64,000 nt of DNA from Ctena decussata (Eukaryota; Mollusca; Bivalvia; Lucinida; Lucinidae), in the NCBI GenBank assembly GCA_963989385.1, contig OZ022499.1, forward strand, positions 33,348,993 to 33,412,992, written 5' to 3'. A model generated the notes under the pieces. That model was given only the letters and a program-made list of their open reading frames with translations. It did not search any database and had not been told where the DNA came from. Positions 1 to 10,760 of the stretch are shown here, in pieces. Made by a program: the position numbers and the translations under genes. Positions within the stretch are counted from its first letter, which is position 1. Every line of letters begins with the position of its first letter.

Positions 1-535
1 GCACTATCTTTCATGAGATGCTTCATGAAAGACCATTTTTTACACGAAGCTTTTATCAGGTGCAATTTATGTGAGATCCTTTCATGAGATGCATTTCTAA
101 TGAATTGCTTTCATAGATGGCATATTTTCTTAGCACTTTAAATGCCATAAAAGAAAATAGTTGAATTTGCTAACAACATAGATCCAGATGAGGCAGTGAA
201 TTTGTTAACAGCATAGATCCAGATGAGGTGGCTCATCATGAGCCACCTCATCTTGATCTACACTGTCTGCCCTCTAGTCTTTGAATGATGCTGTTTTGGC
301 CCTTTAAGGGTTAGGATTCTTTTATGAGTGTAGTGTTTCAAGAGCTGCTTTTGCAAGGTGATGTTTAGCATATGATGATTTCATGAGGGGCAATTCGCAT
401 ATGATGCTTTCATGAAGTGCAGTTTTTCATGAGATGCTTTCACAAGGTGCTGTTTTACCTGTGATGCTACTATGATGGGCAGTTTGCATGATACTTTTAC
501 GAAGTGCAGTTTTCCATGAGATGCTGCTCGAATAA
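1..535. repeat. Degenerate ~30-bp minisatellite
   Basis: Units close to 'catgagatgctttcatgaag' plus 'tgcagttttt' recur from the window start, are interrupted by a TIR hairpin element at about 130-314, and resume to about 535. Copies differ at several positions each. The array lies in an intron or 3' to the last exon seen and probably continues left of the window. Confidence 0.7.
130..314. mobile_element. TTAA-family hairpin MITE, inserted in the minisatellite
   Basis: The core is a palindrome (gaggtggctcat / atgagccacctc) flanked by gatccagat and its complement. The outer ends read 'tagcactttaaatgcc' and 'ggccctttaagggttag'. It belongs to the family seen whole at 47754-47965 and 35994-36209. 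The left part has an extra partial copy of the arm (gatccagatgaggcag). Confidence 0.65.
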
Positions 536-852
536 GTTGATCTCTTAATGATCATGCAAGGGTGGGTATTGGAAATGGAAATAATGGTATGGTTATAAAA
601 TGAAAATGAATCTTTACTCCCTGCCATGATTTGGAAGCAAATGATATTCTTGTCACACCCAACTTACCGGCAACAGTTTTATCTATGTAAAAGGTGAAAA
701 AGGACATAAATAAAAGAAATATCCAAGCTTTATTATTGAATGCTTAACTCTGCCATTTTTTTTTATATATATGTATGAAACTCATACATCTGAGTATTTT
801 TCACTAAAACCAAATAATGAAAGTAAAGTACCTTAACAGGAAGGTAGATATA

Positions 853-963
853 TACCATAATGTGCTTAAAATATTGGGACACCTAAAACAATTAATTTTC
901 CATTGGGGACAAATGGAAAAGTAATTATTTTTAGGTGTCCCGATATTCAAGCACATGATGGTA
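853..963. mobile_element. Palindromic MITE (TACCATAATGTGC family), copy 1
   Basis: The element is a near-perfect inverted repeat: 'taccataatgtgcttaaaat' pairs with 'gcacatgatggta', and 'attgggacacct' with 'aggtgtcccgat'. Length is 111 bp. TA dinucleotides lie at both ends, consistent with Tc1/mariner-type TA targets. A second copy is at 8415-8524. Confidence 0.75.
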
Positions 964-1599
964 TGCATCAAAAGGTTAGTAATGTATCTAATAGTATATA
1001 TGTAATGCCTTAATCTATCTTAATAATATCTACTGTAGCCCAGCATCATGGTTTTCAAAGACAATAACAATTAAGCTATCACTTCACTATCTGAAATGGT
1101 AACTCAAACTAACCCAATAAAATGCCCAGCAAAAAGCCATACCACATGCCAGAGATGCTAAATGCACCATTTTAACTGCCCATTTTACCTATACTTTAAG
1201 CTATTTAAGCTATATAAAAGCTGTACATAAGCAATGCTTTTGGTGCAAAAAGAAAAGATCTATCGGAAAAATAATCTAAGGCTCAACACTGGATAAAACA
1301 CAAACTAGTGTATTCATATAGTGGTTCAGAACAGCCAGCCCAATGGCCATTCTTATTTACCAAAGGGTCAAATGTTGTGAAGGGAGACAAGAAACAACAT
1401 GATCTGCCTGCACCCAGGCAAAGGTCTTGGCTGCTCTCTTACACCAACTTATGTTTTTTCCCATGCTAAGCCTCATGATATTATATGATGGAATAAGCAG
1501 AATACATCACAAAATGGCTGATTTAGAAAATTTGTTCAAGGGCAGAGTTCCAGGTAAGGTGGAATTTTGAGTAGATTTCTGAGATTTTTTATTTCACTT

Positions 1600-1886
1600 C
1601 TCAATAAAAACCTATGCTATGACCCCTTATCAGAACTGTCTCACCGAGACAGTTCTGATGAGGGGTCACAACATAGGTTTTTATGAAGATTTTTTTATGT
1701 CTCAATAAAAACCTATGTTGTGTCCCCTCATCAGGGCTGTCTCACTGAGACAGTTCCAATGAGGGGTCACAACATAGGTTTTTATGAAGATTTTTTTATG
1801 TCTCAATAAAAACCTATGCTGTGACCCCTCATCAGAACTGTCTCACTGAGACAGTTCCAATGAGGGGTCACAACATAGATTTTATA
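1600..1886. repeat. Tandem triplication of a 101-bp hairpin
   Basis: Three units start at 1600, 1701 and 1802. Each reads 'ctcaataaaaacctatg', a cccctcatcag arm, 'actgtctcac' and the complementary arm back to 'aacataggtttttat'. The hairpin is the core of the CAGAGCTCT MITE family (10558-10760 and others) without its outer ends. Each unit could form a long stem in RNA or DNA. Confidence 0.8.
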
Positions 1887-1964
1887 GAGAAATAAGAATA
1901 TTTATCCCAGAATTATCCTCCAATAATCCCATTTTTCTGGAGTCCTGCAAGGGAGATAACCTAC

Positions 1965-2066
1965 CTGCATGCTGGCTACTCTCTGGTTTAGAGGTGCTGA
2001 AGCTCCAGGGCTGGCCATCAGATCTCTTGTCTCACTCATCTTGCCTTCTAGATTTCTAACCTCATC
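1965..2066 (-). CDS. Spectrin-rod exon 22 (short, most 3' seen)
   Basis: The exon has 102 bp (34 codons, phase 0/0), with acceptor TCTGATTTAG|GAT and donor CAG|GTAGGT. It encodes DEVRNLEGKMSETRDLMASP followed by an Ala/Pro-containing turn and LNQRVASMQ. It fits in frame after exon 21 and resembles a helix B. The remainder of the gene must lie below position 1; no further exon was seen at 1-1964. Confidence 0.7.
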
Positions 2067-2218
2067 CTAAATCAGAATTGTACATAATTTCACTGTATTA
2101 CCTACTGAAATTTTACTTATCAAATTTATCGGGTATTGACAATAGTGGGAGCAGCAAAATTTTATGAGGCAATAGTGCTTTATGAAGAATTTTAGTGACA
2201 ACCAGCAGAAGTTGAATG

Positions 2219-2465
2219 ATAATAATAATAATAATAATATAATATAATAATCTTTATTTATAGTCGCATATTTTTATTAACAACTAACATAAGCTCTGTA
2301 GAGCTTTTATTGCGACTTAATAAGACTGTATACATATATACAAGATGAGCTGTGGATATGTGACTTGCTCAAGGTCACAACGCTAGGGCCCTGGTGGGAT
2401 TCGAACTCGGGACCCTTCGATCTTGAGTTGGGCACACTACCACTGTGCCACTGCGCTCCACTGAT
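2219..2465 (-). mobile_element. tRNA-derived SINE with (ATT)n tail
   Basis: Read on the minus strand the element opens with a tRNA-like head: a 'tggcacagtggtagtgtgcc' A-box region and a B box within 'gagttcgaatccc'. It continues into an unrelated body and ends in an AAT/ATT microsatellite (plus strand 2219-2245). It is not a functional tRNA, because the head cannot be closed into a full cloverleaf with an acceptor stem and is fused to the body. Confidence 0.65.
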
Positions 2466-2976
2466 ATGACATCCAATCAAACTGCTGTGATATAATGTTG
2501 TCACTTTCACGTCACAATATGTGAGCAACTAACTTCATCCCCAGATGAAAACAGTTGCTCCATAAAAAAATTACATGAAAGGAAAGCAAGTGTAAATATC
2601 TTATAATGGTTATTATCAGTAACAACTGCAAGTGTGTTACGAGCTTGTTCACGATTGCAAGCAAAAAGTGAAGCCCAACTATGATGCTCATTGAATCACT
2701 AGTGCCAAAACTGTGTCAATCTTGACCATTTCCATACATGTACATAATGTAAACTGCAATATTCAGTCTTCAGCACATGCATACCGTTCATTTCTATATT
2801 TTAAATGCAAAACTCAAGCTTACCACAGCTCTGCAGTTTTTTCTTTTCTTTTTCTTTTTTTTAAGAGGTGCTGTGTGCCTGTGAAAGTTCTTTTTTTTTA
2901 ACTTCTTTTTCTCTAAATACCTTATTCCATAAGAACCTCTCCCTTAAATGACCATTTTCCATGGAACAACCCCTAC

Positions 2977-3189
2977 CTGATATTGTTTATACTGTCTATC
3001 AATAGTCCTCAGCTTATCTCCCTGTTCCTTGGCTTGACCTTCCAGGATTTGAACCCTGTCATTCAGGTTGGCTAGACTGTGTCTGATAAGGTCATGACTG
3101 TCAGCGTTAGCCACAGCTAGGAGCTCCTGGGCAGCATGACCCATTGCTAGGATTTCACCTTGTAAAGATTTGATCTCCCGCTGAATATC
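2977..3189 (-). CDS. Spectrin-rod exon 21
   Basis: The exon has 213 bp (71 codons, phase 0/0), with acceptor ATTCTTTCAG|GAT and donor CAG|GTAGGG. It begins DIQREIKSLQGEILAMGHAA and ends LRTIDRQYKQYQ. It continues from KVKENE of exon 20 as helix B then C. A TA-flanked MITE lies 38 bp upstream of its acceptor (3228-3432). Confidence 0.86.
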
Positions 3190-3227
3190 CTGAAAGAATG
3201 AAACATCGATCATTAGCTAAGATGGTA

Positions 3228-3432
3228 CAGTCAACTCCCAATATCTCGAATTCGAACTTCAGCCCAAACTACTGATATCTCAAAGTAAATTTTCTGGTAC
3301 CAGAAAATTTACTTTGAGATATCAGTAGTTTGAGATGACAGGACTTGAAATGTTAATTAAAACAGGAAATATATTCTTTGATATAACAAGATACTTTGAG
3401 ATATCAGAGTTTGAGATATCAGGAGTTGACTG
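3228..3432. mobile_element. MITE with TIR CAGTCAACTCC and TA target duplication
   Basis: The left end is 'cagtcaactcccaatatctc' and the right end 'gagatatcaggagttgactg', flanked by TA on both sides (3226-3227 and 3433-3434). Inside, a perfect hairpin 'tactgatatctcaaagtaaa' with its complement surrounds 'ggtacc'. TA duplication fits Tc1/mariner mobilisation. It sits in an intron 38 bp from an exon. Confidence 0.8.
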
Positions 3433-3917
3433 TATGATGTGTACATTCAGCAGATAAATTTGGCATCACCCCTGCTGAAATTCAGAGATGCCATGACCAA
3501 TAGGCAGAACTATCTATCCAGTAACAATGTCTGCTGGAAGAAGGCTAAGTTCATGAGATCATAAAACAACTAAACGTGTTCAAGTTTGTCAGAGAAATTG
3601 TATATGTATGTCTGTTAATTATATGGCTGTTGACAGTATGGATATTGCTCAGTGCCCTTGATCAATGTAGCAAAAACTTCCTTCTGTTCATTATATTCTC
3701 AGAACACTCAAATCATCTACTGCTTGCATCTAAATAAAGTAAAAACATTTTTACTTATATGCTGAAATAGGGACTAGCAACATATACATAATATATTACA
3801 TTGTATTAGAAATTGTTTATAGGTTATATATAGTATTACAAACTTTTCATAGCCAAATTGATTTTCAGTCATCTTGAATTTAAATTTTCTTTTCATGGCA
3901 TCAAAAAAATAGTTCAC

Positions 3918-4199
3918 CTCATTTTCCTTGACCTTTTCCTCAGAGTTCAAGTTTGCATCTGGTGCAAAGAGTTTCTGCTCTGCAAGATCCAGCCAACCGG
4001 AGACGTTCTGTAAGGCATCCTGGTATTTCTGCTGAAACTCCAGAGCCTGCTCTAGGCGGAGCTGTTTGTCATCAACCTGGACCTGAAGCTGTTTCCAGAG
4101 GTCTGTGAGTGCTCCTAGGTGGCGCCTTATGTCTTGTAACTGGGAGGAAGTGTCAGGGCCATAGTGTCGTCTGCCATACTTTCCAGGGCCAATCAAGTC
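3918..4199 (-). CDS. Spectrin-rod exon 20
   Basis: The exon has 282 bp (94 codons, phase 0/0), with acceptor TTTCCATTGCAG|GAC and donor GAG|GTGAAC. It begins DLIGPGKYGRRHYGPDTSS, a Gly/Tyr/Arg-rich non-helical start, then LGALTDLWKQLQVQVDDKQL (helix C with W) and VSGWLDLAEQKLFAPD (helix A with W), ending KVKENE. The odd basic start falls in a B-C loop, so it may be a small extra insertion. Confidence 0.87.
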
Positions 4200-4316
4200 C
4201 TGCAATGGAAATGAAACTCTATATCTAAAACCATTTCTAATTAACTGATTAATCTATGACATTCGTCTTCCAGTTTTATGCAGAATATTTGTTTTGTGGG
4301 CAAATTATTTCTTCAT

Positions 4317-4409
4317 TTGAGCCACAACATGCCACGGATGCCCAGCTGATCTGAGTCTTTGCTGGGTCCACATGCCACTTTGCTGGTTTTGTCATGTCGC
4401 AGCTCATCT
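4317..4409. mobile_element. Short copy of the TGAGCCACAACATG palindromic family
   Basis: The element begins 'tgagccacaacatgcca' and ends 'gttttgtcatgtcgcagctca', the same ends as the 237-bp elements at 46187-46423 and 22216-22451, with most of the interior missing. Confidence 0.6.
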
Positions 4410-4422
4410 ACCTTTGTGTCAG

Positions 4423-4744
4423 TAACCCTTAAAGCACCAAAAATGCAGATAACAGAATTAATGTGTCCAAGTTTGTCCAAGGTATATGATTTAGAAAACT
4501 TGAAGACTATAGGGTATACAGTGAAGATCCAAATAAGATGGCTCTTTATGAGCCACCTCATCTGAATCTACCCTGTTTGCAAATCTATTATTTCATTTTT
4601 GATCCTCTAATATGATATAGAGAATTCAAAGACTAGAGGGCATACAGTGTAGATCCAGATGAGGTGGCTCATTAAGAGCCACCTCATCTGAATCTACCCT
4701 TTTTGCAAATCAACTGTTTTCATTCTGGCCCTTTAAGTGTTTAG
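4423..4744. mobile_element. Two adjacent or nested TTAA-family hairpin MITEs
   Basis: The ends read 'gtaacccttaaagcacc' and 'ggccctttaagtgtttag'. Two hairpins (centres near 4543 and 4672), each with gatgaggtggctc-type arms, lie between. The first is more diverged (aagatggctctttatgagcc). The layout looks like a head-to-tail double copy. Confidence 0.65.
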
Positions 4745-4872
4745 CCCTGAACATGTATAAGGGGCTTATCCCAAGAATTTGGTATCCTACTGCAGGTGAC
4801 ACATTCGAAGTTTTCTGAATGAAACCAGTTTCTCCATAACATAATTACAAACAAATATCATTAATTTCTTAC

Positions 4873-5085
4873 TGAGGTATTTCTAATGAGCTCTTCTAGA
4901 TTCTCTTTCTTCTCGGCCATTTCTTTGGACAGTTTCTCCCATCTTGGTTGAACATCTTCCTCCTTTACTGGAACAATCTGGACCATTCTCGCATGTACGG
5001 GTCTTGACTCACGCTCACGTGAACGCATCTCTGTGCTCAGCTGTCGGACTAGATTTCTATGTTGGAAGAGGTCTGACTGAAGTTG
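4873..5085 (-). CDS. Spectrin-rod exon 19
   Basis: The exon has 213 bp (71 codons, phase 0/0), with acceptor CTTTTTACAG|CAA and donor TCA|GTAAGA. The peptide QLQSDLFQHRNLVRQLSTEM is helix B; VKEEDVQPRWEKLSKEMAEK, with the W-x-x-L motif, is helix C. The intervening segment (RPVHARMVQIVPV) is Pro/Val-rich, a loop unlike the other repeats. Confidence 0.86.
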
Positions 5086-5983
5086 CTGTAAAAAGATTAA
5101 ACAGTACTGCATAAATGATATTGTCACTGTTAATATTGCTCTTGTTCACACTAAATATCAATCATGGCTCTGTACTATTGTTGTTATGGCAATTTGAATT
5201 CCAATTCCATATTTATCTGGTCCAACCAACCCATCATGCACAAGACATATGAGCTGGCTTACTTTCGTTCTTTCCATTGCACCACTGATGTTAATGGCAA
5301 TATCCTTGAGAAACCATAAAGCAGTAAGTAAGTAAGTAAAGACTTTATATAACGAGGGTGGCACCATTTAGCATATAATATAGCTAATCTTCCATGAGGC
5401 CCTAAGCTCATGCCATAATTGACTGACAGGTGAGCTCAACTTAGGTTAAACAATTTCAGTTGCTAGACCGCCATTACCCATAAGCCATATTGCATAATTT
5501 GTATAACATAACTTTTGAGTTACCTTCCTTTAAGGGGCATGGCATGTCAGCAACTGAATCATGCATGCAGTCAAAACATGGAAGATGCTTTCCTGGCCTC
5601 AGTAACTGTTGCCATAAGTCATTATGGGTACCAGGGGTTGAACCAGGTTACATCACTGTTTGCACATCTCAATCCTATTTTCAATCAACTATTGCTTGAT
5701 CATGCATTTCTGTCAAGTATTTACCTGAAAATACTGTCAAAAACATTGTTTACCAAAAGATTGTGATCTATACCCAAATTATTGACAGTTATAACTAACT
5801 GTCTGAGCATAAAACTTCATAATGATTCATAGTTAAATATCATGCCACCATGCTGTCAATTCAAGCAACGGTATAATGGATGCCTGTCTTCTTTTGATTT
5901 CATAGAACAGCCATGGTCTTGTTATCATGCAGCATTTGTATGCCTAAAGCAGCCTACTTTTTTATGTTAACTTGAATATCTAC

Positions 5984-6328
5984 CTGCTGCAGCTGATGTT
6001 TCTCTACTGGTGTGACCATCTGCTCCACAGCTGGAGGAGCTGCTGCAAGCTTCTTAGTGTCACTGATCCATTTCTGTAGATGCTTGACATTGCTCTCGTA
6101 GTCATCCATCTCTCTCTTCCTCTTCTCACTGTCCTTAATGGCCGTTCTCAGAGGAGCTTGTTTCTCAATGGCTGACAGTTTGAGGTTGCCGAGATTTTGC
6201 TGTAGAGTGGAGAGTTGCGAGCGGAGTTTGTCGGCATCAGCTGGAGGTTCCATCTCACAGATACTGTCACACTGGATAGCAAGGTCAGCAACTTGCTGTA
6301 GATATAGGTTCAGCTGGTCCTGTAGCTC
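5984..6328 (-). CDS. Spectrin-rod exon 18
   Basis: The exon has 345 bp (115 codons, phase 0/0), with acceptor TGAATCTATAG|GAG and donor CAG|GTAGAT. It starts ELQDQLNLYLQQVADLAIQC (helix B), passes LRSQLSTLQQNLGNLKLSAI (helix C) and ends with HLQKWISDTKKLAAAP (helix A) and HQLQQ. It is one full repeat and slightly longer than usual because of the Pro-rich linker before its donor. Confidence 0.88.
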
Positions 6329-6933
6329 CTATAGATTCAATTTAAATAATTCTTAAGCTAACAGTTATAGAGCAGACATGATTTCCAAAAATTACCAAGG
6401 GGCATAATTCTGTAAAAAATGTATCTGGAATTATGGATCTTGTTCTCTGCATATTGTCTGATGATGCTTTATATTTATACCACGTTTTGTGAAAATAGAA
6501 CAGACACCATTTCCTTACCAGAAATTATGAAATGGCATAATTCCATAAAATATGTAACTGATATTCAACTGAACAAGCAGACTTTATGATCAGTTTCATG
6601 TTAATCTAATTCACATGACTGTTTCAGAAACAGAAACCATTGCATATTCTTTGCTTTTTGTAATTTTTGACACTTTACTCACCATTAAATAAATATGCCA
6701 AAATGTGATCTGCAAGCATGGCAGATAATAAGGAAAAGTTTTGATTTTGAACACAAACAGAAATTGTTGTAAACATCTTAATTACAAACTGCTGCTTTTT
6801 GCTGAAGGTCATTCACCTGGTTAGTTGCCTGTGGACTCAATTCACTTGCCCCTCTGGATGCCTATCCTTTATCATTACTGTATACGAGTATGTGTTTTGT
6901 GGAGGGTTTATAGACAAAGCTTAATTCCCATAC

Positions 6934-7098
6934 CTTATTTTCCAGTAACTGTTGTTGAAGCTCTGTCACCCCATCTGTTGGCTGAGGAGTTGTGGCTTGT
7001 CTTACTTTCATCTCATCATACCAGTCTTCAATCTCTTTAACATGCTTCTTGTAGGCTACTAGAGCAATCTTATGCTTTTCTCTGTCTTTCATGGCAGT
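6934..7098 (-). CDS. Spectrin-rod exon 17 (helix A)
   Basis: The exon has 165 bp (55 codons, phase 0/0), with acceptor CTTTTTTTCAG|ACT and donor AAG|GTATGG. The peptide TAMKDREKHKIALVAYKKHV continues with EIEDWYDEMKVRQATT, the helix A Trp, and closes VTELQQQLLENK. It continues helix C of exon 16 without a gap. Confidence 0.86.
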
Positions 7099-7784
7099 CT
7101 GAAAAAAAGATATCATAACACTGCATTACCTAGCTTTCATTTCAAAAGGGTGACAAAAGAGTTACTTTTATGGTCAAAGTATAAATTGATTCAGGCCGAA
7201 AGAAGTTGAGATATGAGGTAAATTCTGATTTGTCCAGTCATGCTTGTTTAGCGAGGCCACAGTCCCTGGGTATGAAATCATAACAGGCACATAACCTTGG
7301 TGTGTGTGTGGTGCTGCATGCTCTTGTACAGTTTTGCCAATCTGATAGGGGAGACAACAGCCCCTACATTCAGCAACACTGCTGTCGCCAACTGCCACCA
7401 GGATATCATTCTTTCCAGCTCAATGCACACTGGGTGCGATTTTATGGTCTGTTGGACTAAAGAAATTCAATACACTATGTCAGGCACACCCCTTGAGATC
7501 AGTGCCAAAAATGCAAGCGTTTATCAATGTACATGTAATTCATGATGATTTGGCTTTTTGAGAATGGCCTTTGTGGCACCTGAAGCCAAGGTATGAATTG
7601 ACTGATCTGCCAAAAGCTAACAAATTGAGTTTTGCAAACAGTGTAGCCCCATATGATCGTGGTACAGGTTCATCTGTTCATCCTCTAGCTCAAGGGATTT
7701 TGAAAAGGTGGCTGCCTTGGAATAAAGACATGTGCTAGAGGGGATCACATATCACATTAGTAAGTTTGACTGTACATATATTAC

Positions 7785-7967
7785 CTGCAGCTGCTTGGCT
7801 TTATCATCAGCCATATTCTGAAGATTTTCAATCTTGTCTGACAACATTGTAAGAGTAGCCTGCATGGCCTGATAGCCCTCAGGGTCAGATGTCTCCATGA
7901 TCTGACGCCCACGCTCACGCACTCGGGCAATGTCTTCTCGTAAACTGGAGATTTCATTCTCTGCATC
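7785..7967 (-). CDS. Spectrin-rod exon 16 (helices B and C)
   Basis: The exon has 183 bp (61 codons, phase 0/0), with acceptor CTGTTTGCAG|GAT and donor CAG|GTAATA. It begins DAENEISSLREDIARVRERG and ends IENLQNMADDKAKQLQ. It equals exon 59573-59755 in length and in position (a B-C exon). The central EGYQAMQATLTMLSDKI is a helix C register without the Trp. Confidence 0.87.
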
Positions 7968-8288
7968 CTGCAAACAGTTAGATCTCATTTATATTTGCAA
8001 ATAGTGTTGGCTGGGATGGTCTGTGGCCTGACTGTTTTACCTTGGTTCATAGACCTTACTAACATACTTGTACACTGATACAATAATTCAACCCAAACCA
8101 ATGATAATTCGTAAGTCAGAGAGTTTTTCAAATAAAAGAAAAATTATGAAGTCCAATATACAGTTAAAGTTAAAGAACATGAAAATTCTAAAAATTGGGA
8201 CACTTAAAAATTTCAACAATCTAAAAATGAAAAAGTTTGGTTTTACAATGCAGTAATGCATCCAAATGATGCAAATTGTAATTGAATA

Positions 8289-8343
8289 GCAAACAGTATA
8301 GACTCCTTTAAGAGCAGTCTGATCTGTGTCTGCACTGTTTGTC
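8289..8343. repeat. CAAACAGTG hairpin (family B)
   Basis: 'gcaaacagtatagactcc' pairs with 'tgtgtctgcactgtttgtc', with 'agagcagtctgatc' inside. The family recurs at 10411, 11991, 24541, 39358, 42765, 43462 and 44166. Confidence 0.55.
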
Positions 8344-8414
8344 AAGCCTATCTGTCCCAGTAAATTAGAGTTTTTATGGTAAGAATATAATTAGCTTATT
8401 TTATGTCCCATGAA

Positions 8415-8524
8415 TACCGTAATGTGCGTATATATTGGGACACCTTAAAATGATGAATTTTCCATTTGGGACAAATGGAAAATTTATTATTTAAGGTGTC
8501 CCAATATTGATGCAAATTAGGGTA
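8415..8524. mobile_element. Palindromic MITE (TACC.TAATGTGC family), copy 2
   Basis: 'taccgtaatgtgcg' at the left and 'tgcaaattagggta' at the right surround 'attgggacacctt' and its complement, with a central 'ccatttgggacaaatgg'. It is 110 bp, matching 853-963 in length and design. Confidence 0.72.
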
Positions 8525-9068
8525 TTTTCTCAGTGAATGACTTTATATTTTCAAGTGTAAATAGAACACGTAAAGTAAGCTGATGATCTGAAATAATTTT
8601 CAATTTAGGATATCTCGCAAAGGATGAGTTCAATATCAAAATTATGATATACATGTATATCTAATCTCATTCTTAAGTGATCTTTGCATAAGCCAAACTT
8701 TTTCTAAACTGTGAAACTAACTGAAATAATTTTAAACATGTTTATACTAAGCTCCCGCCAAACTTCAATAATAAATACAGCTACAAGTGATTATTCTCAT
8801 ATCAATCATTCAGGTCAAACACTAAACGGGTAGGCTGAACGGTAAATATTTATAATACATTGAAATTACATAGAGGTGTTTAATGTCAGTTTGAAAATAG
8901 CAAAGTAAATAAATTTCAGCTTGATTAGCCTTAGAATTTTACATGCTAAAAATATTCTGAATATGTTATTTTGATTTGGTATGTTTATATGCAGATCACA
9001 ACTGGGAATGGTCTCTCTATGTATATCTGTACAAATGCTGATAATAAGCATGTTTCATGCATGTACTC

Positions 9069-9240
9069 AGTGCTCCAGATAAGAAGGGGCAAGGATAATT
9101 TAGGGATAATTTTCCATAATGCTAAAACTATGTGACATCTCATTAGAACCTTCTCTTCAAAACAGTTCTAATGAGGGGGTCACAATGTATGTTTTTGTTG
9201 AAAAATAAGAAAATTTTATCTCAGAATTATTCTCAACCAA
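9069..9240. mobile_element. Decayed copy of the CAGAGCTCT MITE
   Basis: 'gctccagataagaaggg' at the left resembles 'gctctagataagaggg'; 'agggataatttt' and a broken hairpin (ctcattagaacc / ggttct-like, then aatgagggggtcacaa) follow. The right terminal repeat is gone. Confidence 0.5.
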
Positions 9241-9388
9241 CCCACCCCCTCCCCACCCAACTTACCGGGAGCTCTGTGCACTGCAATAGACATCAACGGG
9301 GCATAATAGGTAAAGGGCTTAATTAACGCAGGTGGTTGCTTCACAAAATCTATTTGTACAGAAAATGCTGACACAACTAGCAATATTA

Positions 9389-9495
9389 CCCAGCGGGCAC
9401 ATGACGTCCAAATGACGTCGTACTGACATCGATGCGACATGATCACGTCGCATTGACGTCAGTATGACGTCATAACACGTCATGTGCCTGCTGGG
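9389..9495. mobile_element. CCCAGCAGGCACATGACGT palindromic element, copy 1
   Basis: The 107-bp inverted repeat starts 'cccagcgggcacatgacg' and ends 'cgtcatgtgcctgctggg'. The interior is built of tgacgtc blocks on both arms. A second copy lies at 32752-32859. Elements of this appearance occur widely in invertebrates; I do not assign a superfamily. Confidence 0.75.
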
Positions 9496-9941
9496 TAGCA
9501 TTTTCAGGCAACAATTTTGCTCACACAGGAGGCTTTGAGAAAGTATGGCCCAAACAAGTATGGCCCATGTTTCTTATTTTGAATGTACATATTCTCTGGT
9601 CTTGAAGGAATTCTTTTAGATTATAGTTTGAGACAGGTTCTTCTATACAAATTTCTTTGCTCCACTCACTTTTTCTAACACCAACTTATTATATAGATCT
9701 ATTACAAAAACATTTTTTATAGAAAGACGCAAATTCCTAAGCAAACAGTGTATATCCAATGTGGAATGCTCCAAAGGAGCATCCTGATTATGCCATTTTG
9801 CCAACAACTAAATCAAACATGTGGCATTTATTAGAGTCCAGGGGGCCTCTGTTAGAATAATTTTTAATATGGTATTTTGCATCCCCTTCACAGATAAACT
9901 CAGCACACACCACAGAACACATAAAAAGAATAAATTCTTAC

Positions 9942-10106
9942 TCTGTGATCCTTCATCTGCCTATCCATATCCTTATAGGGGTTAAAATTAACCCCTAACA
10001 ATTTTTGCTGCACCAGCTCCATTCTTGCCGTTACATCCTGCACTGCAGACTGGTACCGTTCCTGTTTCTGTATCGCCAACTGGAGTTCACGTTCCTTCGT
10101 CCCCAA
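9942..10106 (-). CDS. Spectrin-rod exon 15
   Basis: The exon has 165 bp (55 codons, phase 0/0), with acceptor TTTCTCGCCACAG|TTG and donor AGA|GTAAGA. It encodes LGTKERELQLAIQKQERYQS (end of helix C into helix A) and VQDVTARMELVQQKLLG, ending RQMKDHR. The frame stays open upstream of the chosen acceptor, so the 5' limit rests on the pyrimidine-rich AG site and on continuity with LNSSWQNLQRQ of exon 14. It is the same length as exon 17 (6934-7098). Confidence 0.8.
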
Positions 10107-10410
10107 CTGTGGCGAGAAATCAGACTCGTCTAAACACTGCACTATAATTGGTTTGAGCGTCTTTGTCCTACGACTTAATGTTTCAATATTCCCACTCTCA
10201 AACATTGTAACAATGTAAATTATCAAATTCCTATGCTAATAATTGTCAAGCTTTAGTTTCAATGGCTATTATCCATTGTACTGACTGGCTGAAATATGGT
10301 CACTGCCTCAAATTTTGGGACACCTTCTCCAATTTACTGTAATTATCAAAGTTATTATTGCTATTGTTGACTTTATTATCCGACCATTTGTAGGAAATTG
10401 CTGAAGATAT

Positions 10411-10478
10411 GGCAACCAGTGTAGACCCTGATCAGACTGCTCCTGAGGAGCAGTCTGGTCTAGATCTGCACTGTTTGT
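10411..10478. repeat. CAAACAGTG hairpin (family B)
   Basis: 'ggcaaccagtgtagaccctg' pairs with 'tagatctgcactgtttgttc' around a perfect 'cagactgctcctgaggagca' stem. It lies 80 bp from the MITE at 10558. Confidence 0.6.
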
Positions 10479-10557
10479 TCAGGATTTTTGTTGGCATATT
10501 TAAAATCAGTTTGGTAATGGCCTCTTCTGGTTCTAGTATGTCTTTATGGTATACTAA

Positions 10558-10760
10558 CAGAGCTCTAGATAAGAGGGTGTATTTGATGATAATTAAGGAT
10601 AATTTTTCTTATTTCTCATCGAAACCATATGTTGTGACCCCGCATCTGAACCGTCTTGTCGAGACGGTTCAGATGAGGGGTCACAACATATGTTTTTATG
10701 AGGAATTAACAAAAATTATCCCTAATTATCACCAAATACGCCCTCTTATCTAGAGCTCTG
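10558..10760. mobile_element. CAGAGCTCTAGATAAG MITE with ACTAA duplication, copy 1
   Basis: The element is 203 bp. Its terminal inverted repeats are 'cagagctctagataagaggg' and its complement. The core hairpin has gacccc-catctgaaccgtc arms. It is flanked by ACTAA on both sides (10553-10557 and 10761-10765), a 5-bp target duplication. It encodes no protein; the frame crossing it is incidental. Other copies: 25888, 36418, 44693. Confidence 0.85.

Noticed and set aside
2345..2465. tRNA gene
   Set aside because: A- and B-box-like segments are present, but the head is fused to a SINE body with an (ATT)n tail and no complete cloverleaf can be closed.
5323..5490. Possible further SINE (aagactttatataacgagggtg)
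   Set aside because: The start resembles the tail region at 2240-2330 but no tRNA-like head or duplication could be found.
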